The notes beneath the pieces are model-generated. The model did not search any database and had not been told where the DNA came from. It was given only the letters and a program-made list of their open reading frames with translations. Below, piece after piece: positions 26,477 to 35,300 of a DNA stretch of 64,000 nucleotides. The DNA comes from Maribellus comscasis (GTDB taxonomy: Bacteria > Bacteroidota > Bacteroidia > Bacteroidales > Prolixibacteraceae): positions 806,001 to 870,000 of the forward strand of contig NZ_CP046401.1 in the NCBI RefSeq assembly GCF_009762775.1, read 5' to 3'. Position 1 is the stretch's first letter. Every line of letters begins with the position of its first letter. A program made the translations under genes and the position numbers.

Positions 26477-26875
26477 TTAGCCAATTTTTTTACCTGCCAT
26501 TGGCCCGGGCTTCAGACTGTGTATCTCTTCTACACGTATAAGGATTACTGCTTTAGGCTTTGGCATTCCTGCTTTAAGCGACATTTCAGCTGATTTTTCG
26601 TAAACATCACCACTTGTTAAAACCTCAGGAGTTCCGATAAACCGGTATCCATCAAGTATTTCACGGTTAACTACAGCTGTAGCTACTTTTGATCCGTCTA
26701 AAATATTCTGATATGTTTTACCTCCTACTCCTTCAGTAAAAATTAAAGTTTCATCGTTAAAAACACGGGTTGAACGTTTTGGAGCATTATTGGGGATCCC
26801 ATCTTTGCTAACCGTAGCATGAAAACACTGCCGGGTTGCAATCATCTCTTTCATTTCAGGTGTAAGAATTGACAT
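26477..26875 (-). CDS. Pyridoxamine 5'-phosphate oxidase-family flavin-binding protein
   Basis: 132 residues with the split-barrel pattern of the PNPOx-like group: MKEMIATRQCFHATVSKDGI, KRSTRVFNDETLIFTEGVGG and YRFIGTPEVLTSGD. Short members bind FMN or F420 and act as reductases or as general flavin proteins. It is a lone gene downstream of, and on the same strand as, the SufR-like regulator, 195 bases away. Confidence 0.85.
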   Translation of the reverse strand: MSILTPEMKEMIATRQCFHATVSKDGIPNNAPKRSTRVFNDETLIFTEGVGGKTYQNILDGSKVATAVVNREILDGYRFIGTPEVLTSGDVYEKSAEMSLKAGMPKPKAVILIRVEEIHSLKPGPMAGKKIG

Positions 26876-27070
26876 AATTGATATTCCTCCTAATTAATAT
26901 TTTATATTAAGCTTTAAAAATTCCACTAAACTAGCGCTATTATTATTTTTATTTTTTTACAAATGATAAAAAATTCCTGAGATTAAATTCTATTCCTGTT
27001 ACAGACATTAACAGTACTTGATTTTATCTTGTTGCGATGAATGGCTTAAATCCAGGGAAAAAATAGTTGG

Positions 27071-27697
27071 CTAATTTGACTTTTCAATTTTATAAACGCA
27101 ACGGTTTCCGTTCTCTACAATATACTCAACCCGCTCCATAGCGTATTCCGTTCCAATTAACTTTTTAAAGTTATGTAACTCTGAACGGCAAAACCCCTGA
27201 CATTCAGTCGCTGCCGCACAAATCGGACAATGATTTTCAATCAGAAAGTATGCATTGCCTTCCTTTTTCCACCCTGCCATATATCCTTCCTCTGAACGTA
27301 TTTTACTCAATACATCCAGTTTTTGCTCAAGCGTTTCTGAACCTTCCAATTCTTTTTCATACCGACTGTACACACTTTTTTCTCTGTCACTGATAAGAAG
27401 ATCCAATGCATTATCTCCCAATAGTTTTTTCACCGATCTTAGCAACTGTACAGTTACATCTGCGTGTGTATCAGGAAATCTGGACAAACCTTTGTCTGTA
27501 AGCGAGTAATATGTTGAAGGACGGCCGACGCCTTCACTTTTAACAGTTGCTTTAACAAGATTTGCATCGGAGAGGTTAACTAAATGTTTTCTGGCTCCTT
27601 CTTTGGTAATGCCAAGTTCTTCTGAAATAAGAAGCGCTGTTGCATTACCCTTCATCTTGAGCAACATTAAAATACGATCTGATGAATTCTTTTTCAC
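27071..27697 (-). CDS. SufR-like (COG2345) repressor with a four-cysteine C-terminal motif
   Basis: 208 residues from the GTG at 27695-27697; no ATG fits, and codons further upstream lie in the promoter. An N-terminal winged helix (residues ~5-70; LGITKEGARKHLVNLSDANL) is followed by a C-terminal domain with Cys157-x2-Cys160-x5-Cys166-x3-Cys170 (HCPICAAATECQGFC). SufR-type regulators hold an iron-sulfur cluster there and repress when it is intact. A CAAC-N5-GTTG dyad sits 5 bases before the start, suggesting autoregulation. It is divergent from a superoxide dismutase gene. Confidence 0.82.
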   Translation of the reverse strand: MKKNSSDRILMLLKMKGNATALLISEELGITKEGARKHLVNLSDANLVKATVKSEGVGRPSTYYSLTDKGLSRFPDTHADVTVQLLRSVKKLLGDNALDLLISDREKSVYSRYEKELEGSETLEQKLDVLSKIRSEEGYMAGWKKEGNAYFLIENHCPICAAATECQGFCRSELHNFKKLIGTEYAMERVEYIVENGNRCVYKIEKSN

Positions 27698-27701
27698 TTT
27701 G

Positions 27702-27716
27702 ACAACAATTAGTTGT
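27702..27716. promoter_or_regulatory. Candidate SufR-type operator at the regulator start
   Basis: ACAACAATTAGTTGT has 5-bp inverted arms (ACAAC/GTTGT) around a 5-bp centre. It lies between a minus-strand -7 box TATTTTTG (27732-27739) and the regulator's GTG start, where a bound repressor would block transcription. The arms match those of the dyad at 27821-27838. Confidence 0.6.
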
Positions 27717-27820
27717 TTTATTAATTTAATACAAAAATAGCAAAATAGTTCACAAAACACAATATAACAAACACATAAGACAATTATCGATTAATCATAG
27801 ACAAAATCAATTTATGTTTT

Positions 27821-27838
27821 AACAACTATATAGTTGTT
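27821..27838. promoter_or_regulatory. Perfect 18-bp palindrome overlapping the superoxide dismutase promoter
   Basis: AACAACTATATAGTTGTT is perfectly self-complementary and has the CAAC-N6-GTTG form described for SufR operators in cyanobacteria. Its right arm contains the TTG (27834-27836) that stands 18 nt before the -7 box TAATTTTG (27855-27862) of the dismutase gene, so binding would cover the -33 region. Confidence 0.72.
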
Positions 27839-27894
27839 TTATTATTTAATGTTGTAATTTTGTTACGAGTTAATAACGATAAAAAATATATATC

Positions 27895-28518
27895 ATGAGC
27901 AAATTCAATTTACCGGCTCTTCCATATGCAACAGATGCCTTGGAGCCACATTTCGACAAAGAAACAATGACAATTCACCACCAACGTCACCATCAGGCGT
28001 ATGTAACCAACCTGAATAATGCCGTTGAAGGCAGTGAAGCAGAAAACAAAAGTCTGGAAGAAATAATCAGGGAAGTAAGTAAATACAGTAAGGCTGTGCG
28101 TAATAACGGTGGCGGACACTACAACCACACGTTATTTTGGGAAATTTTGTCGCCAACCCCTCAGGGAAGTCCTACAGGAAAACTGGCTGAACAAATTACT
28201 GCTACTTTTGGTGATATTGACACCTTGAAAGCAGAAATTAAAAAAGCAGGTTTAGGCCAATTTGGTTCGGGCTGGGCCTGGCTTTACGTAAAAGCTGACG
28301 GTACAGTGGCAGTCACTGCAACACCAAACCAGGACAACCCGCTTATGGATCTGGAATCGGGAGACAAAGGATTTCCAATTTTAGGTGTTGATGTGTGGGA
28401 ACACGCTTACTACCTAAAATATCAAAACAAAAGAGCCGATTACCTTGATGCATTTTGGTCGGTTCTCGACTGGGCTTCAGTAGAGAAAAAATACGAAGAG
28501 GCACTGGCAAAAATCTAA
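27895..28518 (+). CDS. Superoxide dismutase, Fe/Mn family (Mn-type or cambialistic signature)
   Basis: 207 residues, full length. Metal ligands are H28 (MTIHHQRHH), H78 (HYNHTLFW), D166 and H170 (DVWEHAYY). The outer-sphere Gln lies in the C-terminal half (TPNQDNPL) and GGG precedes H-Y-N-H, the arrangement of Mn enzymes rather than strict Fe enzymes; some Bacteroidota enzymes are cambialistic. It converts superoxide to peroxide and oxygen in the cytoplasm. Controlled by a promoter overlapped by a SufR-type palindrome; a strong terminator follows. Confidence 0.95.
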   Translation: MSKFNLPALPYATDALEPHFDKETMTIHHQRHHQAYVTNLNNAVEGSEAENKSLEEIIREVSKYSKAVRNNGGGHYNHTLFWEILSPTPQGSPTGKLAEQITATFGDIDTLKAEIKKAGLGQFGSGWAWLYVKADGTVAVTATPNQDNPLMDLESGDKGFPILGVDVWEHAYYLKYQNKRADYLDAFWSVLDWASVEKKYEEALAKI

Positions 28519-28594
28519 AAACCGATTTGTTGTTGGTTAATTAATAAAAGAAAAACCAATAACATAATAGTACAAAGATTAGATGCAAAAATTC

Positions 28595-28632
28595 GGCCCT
28601 GTTGCAGAATCTCGCAGGGCCTGATTTTTTTC
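28595..28632 (+). terminator. Rho-independent terminator after superoxide dismutase
   Basis: GGCCCTG (28595-28601) pairs with CAGGGCC (28615-28621) around a 13-nt loop and is followed shortly by a run of eight T. Confidence 0.85.
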
Positions 28633-28707
28633 CGCTTTCCCCTAAACAAAAAACAACAGTAACAAACCAGATACTAAATTTCAGCCAAATCCATAACAAG
28701 AAAAAAG

Positions 28708-29286
28708 ATGAAAGCCATAATATTTAACGGAGCCATGGAAAGACGGCCACAATCTACACCTGTATTACTTTCCAAATACATCGCTGGTAAATTGCAGGAA
28801 ATGGGCCTTGAAAACCACATTTTTAATCTATCCGATGCCGGGCTTCCAATATTTGACACAACAATCATAAAAACTCCACATACGGTAGAGCTAATGAATC
28901 AAATGTTTTTGGAAGCTGATATACATTTCTGGCTGGCTCCGTTGTATCATGGAAGTATTCCAGGCGCAATGAAAAACGGACTCGACTGGCTTGAAGTTAG
29001 TGCAAAAATGCCGCAACCGTATCTTACTGATAAAACTGTAGGCATGGTTTGTTGGGCAGATGGTATTCAGGCAATGCAGGGTATCAATACAATGGATGCA
29101 GTAGCAAAGGCACTAAGGGCATGGCCTTTACCTTTTAGTGTTCCGTTGGTTAGGGGTTCTCTTTTTGAAGCTGATAATCCTACTGAAATTACAACCCCCA
29201 ACAAAGAAAAGCTGGACCTTCTTATAAAACTGGCTACCAGTAAAAAAATTGAAGCAAGAGAAATACACACTCCAATTGCCGGATAA
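28708..29286 (+). CDS. NADPH-dependent FMN reductase-family flavoprotein
   Basis: 192 residues, flavodoxin-like fold. It starts MKAIIFNGAMERRPQSTPVL (phosphate-binding loop) and carries APLYHGSIPGAMKNGLDWLE, the conserved segment of NAD(P)H-dependent FMN/quinone/azo reductases. It likely reduces quinones or other electron acceptors with NAD(P)H. It stands alone between the dismutase terminator and the second cupin operon. Confidence 0.88.
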   Translation: MKAIIFNGAMERRPQSTPVLLSKYIAGKLQEMGLENHIFNLSDAGLPIFDTTIIKTPHTVELMNQMFLEADIHFWLAPLYHGSIPGAMKNGLDWLEVSAKMPQPYLTDKTVGMVCWADGIQAMQGINTMDAVAKALRAWPLPFSVPLVRGSLFEADNPTEITTPNKEKLDLLIKLATSKKIEAREIHTPIAG

Positions 29287-29497
29287 ACTTCCGCATTACC
29301 TTTGACCTTACCAATATTGCTACCCAACCATTATACTTCACCTAAATCTAACTTCCAACAAACAGAAAAATAAAAGATTAAACAACATCAACAACCTTGA
29401 TGGAATTTCTTCTGTGAATAAAAACCTCGAATTATATTAACGAGTAAGAGCATTCTTTCTGGTTTAAAATCTTCAAATTTTTGCTCTATATAACATT

Positions 29498-29562
29498 CCG
29501 TAATTAGGGTAATTCTATCCGTTATTTTGGTCATTTTATTGAATAACTAATAGAGATATTTG
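29498..29562 (+). promoter_or_regulatory. Class B promoter of the cupin-hydrolase operon
   Basis: Direct repeats CCGTAATTAGGGTA (29498-29511) and CCGTTATTTTGGTC (29519-29532), pitch 21 bp, followed by exactly 30 nt to the G of GATATTTG (29555-29562). Motif and spacing match 18465-18529, so one AraC regulator (17494-18390) probably serves both. The rest of the gap 29287-29660 shows nothing else. Confidence 0.75.
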
Positions 29563-29660
29563 TACTGTAAAAATCTCAGATATATTCGAAAACATTGAAT
29601 GCATTGGCTTGCATTAAAGAAACTATACAAAATATAATTAAATAATAGGAGAATTTTAAA

Positions 29661-30059
29661 ATGAGTGAATTTAAACAACCATTTCCGTTAGGACAAAAAA
29701 ACGATGCTTATGCACAATACTTCACAGGTCAGAGTTACCTGGCCGTATTAACATTGGAAGGAGTCCCTTCATTTAATGTAACATTCGAACCGGGATGCCG
29801 CAACAACTGGCATGTACACCAGGGAGGCGGACAAATTCTTTTTTGCACAGCCGGTACAGGCTGGTACCGGGAAGAAGGCAAACCAGCCCAACTTTTAAAA
29901 CCGGGAGATACAGTAAACATTCCAGCCGGAGTAAATCACTGGCACGGCGCAACCAAAGAAAGTTGGTTTGCACATATTGCGTTGTCAGTTCCGGTTGAAG
30001 GATCTATTACACAGTGGAATGACCCGGTTACCGACGAAGAATACAACAAGCTGGGCTAA
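29661..30059 (+). CDS. Cytoplasmic cupin-domain protein
   Basis: 132 residues, single cupin barrel without a signal peptide. Metal-binding candidates are H51, H53 and Q58 (NNWHVHQGGGQ) and H93/H95 (VNHWHGATK). It is a paralogue of the exported cupin at 19369-19860 and ends in the same way (PVTDEEYNK). A good ribosome site (AGGAGA) precedes the ATG. Enzymatic role not known. First gene of a two-gene operon with the alpha/beta hydrolase, behind a class B promoter. Confidence 0.9.
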   Translation: MSEFKQPFPLGQKNDAYAQYFTGQSYLAVLTLEGVPSFNVTFEPGCRNNWHVHQGGGQILFCTAGTGWYREEGKPAQLLKPGDTVNIPAGVNHWHGATKESWFAHIALSVPVEGSITQWNDPVTDEEYNKLG

Positions 30060-30110
30060 ACAAACAGAAAAAGAACAATTTAGAAAACAGAAACAATTAA
30101 GTAATTAGTC

Positions 30111-31169
30111 ATGAAAAAACTATTAGCAATGGCACTGCTGTCAGTCGTTGTACTGACACAGGCGTACTCAGAAAACAAACAATCAAGTAAAGAAAAAGAG
30201 ATGAAACTGACAGAAGAACATTACACTTTTGAATTAAGTGATAAAGTGACCCGAGAAAAAGTAACTTTTAAGAACCGTTACGGGATCACACTTACAGGTG
30301 ACTTGTATTTACCCAAAAACAGAGCAGAAGAACCACTCCCTGCATTAGCAATTAGTGGTCCTTACGGGGCTGTTAAGGAACAAGCATCAGGATTATATGC
30401 AAACCAGTTCGCTCAGCGTGGTTTTGCCGTAGTTGCCTTCGATCCTTCTTTTACAGGCGAAAGTGGTGGCGAGCCAAGAAACGTGGCTTCACCAGATATT
30501 AATACGGAAGACTTCAGTGCAGCAATCGATTTTCTGGGAATTCAATCATTTGTTGACCGTGAAAAAGTTGGTATCATGGGTATTTGTGGTTTTGGTGGTA
30601 TGGGATTAAATGCTGCGGCTGTTGACAAACGTGTAAAAGCGATAGCAGTTGCCAGTATGTACGACATGTCTCGTGTTACAGCACGTGGTTATTTCGATAG
30701 CATGACTACGGAACAACGTTCACAAATGCTGGAACAATTAGGCATACAACGCTGGAAAGACGCAGAGAAGGAAGAACCTGCTTATGGAGTTGCCGGATTA
30801 CCGGAACCTGATCAGTTAACCGGTAACGAACCTGAATTTGTACAAGGTTACGTTAACTACTACAAAACAGAAAGAGGTTTTCACCCACGTTCGATCAATT
30901 CAAACGGTTCGTGGACTGCAACCAATGCATTATCATTTATGAATATGCCTTTGCTTACATACATTAGCGAGATTTCACCCCGCCCGGTATTGATTATCGC
31001 CGGAGAAAATGCGCACTCGCGTTATTTTAGCGAAGATGCTTATAAAGCTGCAAATGAGCCAAAGGAACTGATGATTATTCCTGGCGCCGTCCATACCGAT
31101 TTGTATGACAAAACGGATATCATTCCGTTCGACAAACTAGAATCGTTCTTTAAAGAAAACCTGAAGTAA
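30111..31169 (+). CDS. Exported alpha/beta hydrolase with Cys at the nucleophile elbow
   Basis: 352 residues with a signal peptide (MKKLLAMALLSVVVLTQAYS). Alpha/beta-hydrolase core: ALAISGPYGAVKEQASGLYA (oxyanion region), AQRGFAVVAFDPSFTGESGG, the elbow VGIMGICGFGGMGLNAAA with Cys159 in place of Ser, and PGAVHTDLYD with the late His. Cys nucleophiles occur in dienelactone hydrolases; this COG1073-type group often shows GICGxGG. Substrate unknown, possibly a lactone or thioester. 51 bases after the cupin gene; a terminator follows. Confidence 0.85.
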   Translation: MKKLLAMALLSVVVLTQAYSENKQSSKEKEMKLTEEHYTFELSDKVTREKVTFKNRYGITLTGDLYLPKNRAEEPLPALAISGPYGAVKEQASGLYANQFAQRGFAVVAFDPSFTGESGGEPRNVASPDINTEDFSAAIDFLGIQSFVDREKVGIMGICGFGGMGLNAAAVDKRVKAIAVASMYDMSRVTARGYFDSMTTEQRSQMLEQLGIQRWKDAEKEEPAYGVAGLPEPDQLTGNEPEFVQGYVNYYKTERGFHPRSINSNGSWTATNALSFMNMPLLTYISEISPRPVLIIAGENAHSRYFSEDAYKAANEPKELMIIPGAVHTDLYDKTDIIPFDKLESFFKENLK

Positions 31170-31202
31170 GGATTTAATGGTTAATGGGTTTATAAAAAAA
31201 CA

Positions 31203-31229
31203 AAACGCCTCATTTTATGGGGCGTTTGT
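31203..31229 (+). terminator. Candidate rho-independent terminator
   Basis: AAACGCC (31203-31209) pairs with GGCGTTT (31221-31227), closing the cupin-hydrolase operon; the T-run is short. Confidence 0.65.
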
Positions 31230-31572
31230 ATTTCATATACTTTAACATCGATCTAAAATAAGCATAACTAATGTTCATAACATTTTAAATAAAGTTGATT
31301 GAGCCTTACACTAATTATCAAATCCCCTTTCCCGCTTAACGAACTGATAATAATAGAATAACGCACAATTCAAAAGTAAATCATATTGCCGTTCGAAATA
31401 CAAAACATTCTGTAATCACAAACATTGAGATCGTTTAGCCTTTGAAGAACACTCAGCCAAATATCTTATCAGGGAAACTTCGCAGAAGCGATCAATTGTA
31501 CTTATAAATATTGAACTCTTTTAAAATAAAAATGCAACACTTTAATTATAAAAGCATTGCATTTAATAATCG
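31230..31572. other. Intergenic stretch, no gene seen
   Basis: AT-rich region between the hydrolase terminator and the tRNA. No supported reading frame, hairpin or repeat. Confidence 0.4.
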
Positions 31573-31658
31573 TGCCCAGAACAAGACTCGAACTTGCACG
31601 GGAAAATTCTCCCACAAGGCCCTCAACCTTGCGTGTCTACCAATTCCACCACCTGGGC
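31573..31658 (-). tRNA. tRNA-Leu (anticodon GAG)
   Basis: 86-nt type II tRNA on the minus strand. The acceptor arm GCCCAGG (5' end at 31658) pairs with TCTGGGC, the D-arm reads GGTGGAATTGGTAGACACG, the anticodon stem-loop CAAGG-TTGAGGG-CCTTG carries anticodon GAG, there is a long variable arm, and the T-loop is TTCGAGT. The discriminator base is A and CCA is not encoded. It reads CUC/CUU leucine codons. Confidence 0.96.
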
Positions 31659-31793
31659 TAATTTTGTTTCATTTTAAACTCTTAATGCTGTTTGCCAACG
31701 CTTTGGCGCATCAATTTTTTGTTCTCAAAAACGTGAGTGCAAAACTATAAAATTTCTTTAAACTGAAGATATTTTTATAATAATTTGTTCGGG

Positions 31794-32123
31794 CTACCTT
31801 TCGTATTCTTCTTCATATCGGGTTTCCACAATTATTCCATCCTTTACTGTAAAATAGTAGCGCTCGGTTTTATTTACTTTCGGCGTAACAATTTCATCGA
31901 GAGTAAGTTTTCCCTGACTGATTTCTGTACTTTCCAGCTCTTTTAACTTTTCAAAAACGTAAACAGTACCATTTTCCTGTTCCAACACTGTTTTGGGCTC
32001 GCCAAAGGTCTCTTTTAGCAAAGCTACAGGCTTACCTTTAAATTCCCGCTGTAATTGTTTTTTTGTACCACATGAAAAAAAGGCAAAAAACAACAAACCA
32101 AATAATATAACACGAAACTTCAT
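31794..32123 (-). CDS. Small lipoprotein of unknown function
   Basis: 109 residues from the ATG at 32121-32123. The signal peptide MKFRVILFGLLFFAFFSCGT has the lipobox FFSC. The mature part (LKETFGEPKTVLEQENGTVY; FTVKDGIIVETRYEEEYER) resembles short SmpA/OmlA-like or uncharacterised Bacteroidota lipoproteins in tone, but I do not recognise a family. An upstream in-frame ATG is unlikely because it would bury the signal peptide. It is divergent from purL. Confidence 0.72.
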   Translation of the reverse strand: MKFRVILFGLLFFAFFSCGTKKQLQREFKGKPVALLKETFGEPKTVLEQENGTVYVFEKLKELESTEISQGKLTLDEIVTPKVNKTERYYFTVKDGIIVETRYEEEYER

Positions 32124-32256
32124 CCAAGTAAATTTTGCCGAAAAATAATCAGAATATTTAATAAAGCTCACGATTTAAAAGTATTTAACGATTTGCCTGT
32201 TGAAAACTAATCATTTTAAGAAGAAAAATTATAATTACGCCCCTCCAATTATTTTC

Positions 32257-32264
32257 TATCTTTG
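32257..32264 (+). promoter_or_regulatory. Bacteroidota -7 promoter box of purL
   Basis: TATCTTTG fits TAnnTTTG exactly and lies 45 bases before the purL ATG. It rules out the upstream in-frame start at 32262, which would lie inside the promoter. Confidence 0.65.
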
Positions 32265-32309
32265 CTGCGTGTTATAAAACATGTTCCATCTCAAAATAAG
32301 TGCTGTAAA

Positions 32310-35300
32310 ATGATTCAATTTTTCAAAACCCAAAGTAACAGTATCATAGCCGTCGATTCCAAACAGACTCTAAGTCAGCAAAATATAGAAAAACTTATCT
32401 GGCTTTTTTCTGAGGCTGAATATTTGATTGAAACAGTGTTGACTGGCTGGTTTATAGGGCCACGTAAAGAAATGCTTACTCCGTGGAGTACCAATGCTGT
32501 GGAAATTACCCAAAATATGGGAATTGAAAGCATCGTCCGCATGGAAGAATTTTTTGAAGTTGAAAATGAAAAGGCGGAATACGATCCAATGTTACAACGG
32601 ATGTATCAAAACCTGACTCAGGAAATTTTTACGATAAACAAACAACCGGATCCGATTGTCAACATTGAAGACATTGCAGCGTACAATCAACAGGAAGGAT
32701 TAGCCCTGAGTGATGACGAAATGGGCTACCTGAAATCTGTTTCGGAGCAAATGGGACGCCCGCTTACCGACAGCGAAGTGTATGGTTTTGCCCAGGTAAA
32801 CTCGGAACATTGCAGACACAAAATTTTTAACGGAACTTTTATCATCGACGGAAAAGAAATGGAATCTTCACTTTTCCAGATGATTAAAAAGACTTCACAG
32901 GAAAATCCAAATAAAATTATTTCAGCATATAAAGATAATTGTTCGTTTGTTCAGGGCCCGGTGGTTGAACAATTCGCCCCGGCAACACAGGACAAACCTG
33001 ATTTTTTTGAAGTAAAAGACATTGAAACAGTTCTTTCATTAAAAGCTGAAACACATAATTTCCCTACAACAGTTGAGCCATTTAACGGTGCTTCAACCGG
33101 AACCGGTGGTGAAATCCGCGACAGAATTGGCGGAGGAAAAGGAAGTTTGCCCATTGCCGGAACTGCGGTTTATATGACTTCTTATCCGAGAACGGAAGCA
33201 CAACGCAGCTGGGAACAGGCAACCGAAGAAAGAGACTGGTTGTACCAAACTCCCGAAGAAATTTTGATAAAAGCTTCAAACGGAGCCAGCGATTTTGGAA
33301 ACAAATTTGGACAGCCATTAATTAACGGTTCTCTGCTTACTTTTGAACATTTTGAACATTTCAAAAAATACGGTTACGATAAAGTAATCATGCTCGCCGG
33401 AGGTATCGGTTTTGGAAATAAAAAAGACAGCCTGAAAGACGATCCGGGTGTTGGCGACAAAGTGGTTTTGCTTGGAGGCGACAACTACCGAATTGGAATG
33501 GGCGGAGGTGCGGTTTCATCTGTAGCAACAGGTGAATTTGCCAATGCAATTGAATTAAACGCAGTGCAGCGCGCCAACCCGGAAATGCAGAAGCGTGTTT
33601 ATAATGCCATTCGCGCCATGAGTGAAGCGGACGAAAATCCGGTTATTTCTATCCACGACCATGGCGCAGGCGGACACTTAAACTGTCTTTCGGAATTGGT
33701 AGAAACTACCGGCGGAAAAATTGATACCGCCAAACTTCCAGTTGGCGACCCCACGCTTTCACAAAAAGAAATTATAGGGAACGAGTCACAAGAACGAATG
33801 GGACTTGTAATGAAACCGGAAAGTGTAGAATTGCTCAAGAAAATTGCGGAACGCGAACGTGCGCCAATTTACGAAATTGGAGAAACTACCGGCGATATGC
33901 AGTTTACTTTTGAAAACTCAAAAACCGGCGAAAAACCAATAGACTGGCAGTTGGGATACATGTTTGGAAATCCGCCAAAAACAGTTTTGGAAGACACTAC
34001 TGCAATTCCCGAATTTGAAGAATTAGAATACGATAACGAAGAAATAAATACACTGGTTGAAAGCGTAATTCAACTGGAATCGGTAGCTTGTAAAGACTGG
34101 TTAACCAACAAAGTCGACCGCTCGGTAACCGGACGAATTGCAAAACAACAATGTGCCGGAGAGTTACAACTTCCATTGAATAACCTTGGAGTAATCACCT
34201 TGGATTACCAGGGAAAAGCCGGAAGCGCAACTTCGTTGGGTCACGCACCGGTTGCAGGTTTGGTTGATGCTGAAAAAGGCTCTGTTCTTTCCATTGCCGA
34301 AGCGTTGACAAATATTATCTGGGCACCGATGCCCGACAAAATTCGCAGCGTTTCACTAAGTGCCAACTGGATGTGGCCGGCAAAAAATCCGGGAGAAAAT
34401 GCCCGTATTTACAATGCTGTTCAGGCTGCCAGCGATTTTGCCTGTGCTTTGGGAGTAAACATCCCAACGGGAAAAGACTCCATGTCGATGACTCAGAAAT
34501 ACAAAGACGATGTGGTTTACGCGCCGGGAACCGTTATAATTTCAGCCTCGGGCGAAGTTACAGATGTTCGCAAAGTTGTTGAGCCGGTTTTGGTGAATGA
34601 CGAATCAAAAGAAATTTTATTTATTGATTTTTCTTTTTCTGAACGTGCACTCGGAGGAAGCGCCTTTGCGCAATCGATAAACAAATTGGGAAAAACAGCT
34701 CCTGCAGTAAAAAGCCCAGAAAAATTTGTTGCCGCTTTTAATACGGTTCAAAATCTAATTGAAGCGAATTTAATTTTAGCAGGCCACGATATTGGTTCCG
34801 GTGGTTTGATTACCACATTGCTTGAAATGTGTTTCAGCAATAAAAAAGGAGGTATGAAAATCAATCTTACCGGAATTGGGGAAGAAGATTTGGCGAAAGT
34901 TCTGTTTAGCGAAAATCCGGGAATCGTAATTCAATGCACCGATGCAGAAAAAGTAAAAACTGAACTTGCAGAAAAAGGAGTTGAATTTGTCTCACTTGGA
35001 TTCCCTGTTTCTTACCGAAAAATCAGGGTGGAAAACGGGGAAACAGAAGTTGATTTTGATATTGATTCTTTGCGCGATTTGTGGTTTAAAACATCCTATT
35101 TACTCGACCGCAAACAAATGCAAAAAGATTTGGCATTGGAACGTTTTAAAAACTATAAAAACTTCAACTTAGAATACGATTTTAAAGATTTTACCGGAAA
35201 AGCTGCAGATTTAGGCATCGACCTAAAACGCAGAAAACCATCGGGAATAAAAGCAGCAATTATCCGTGAAAAAGGAGTAAACGGCGACCGTGAAATGGCG

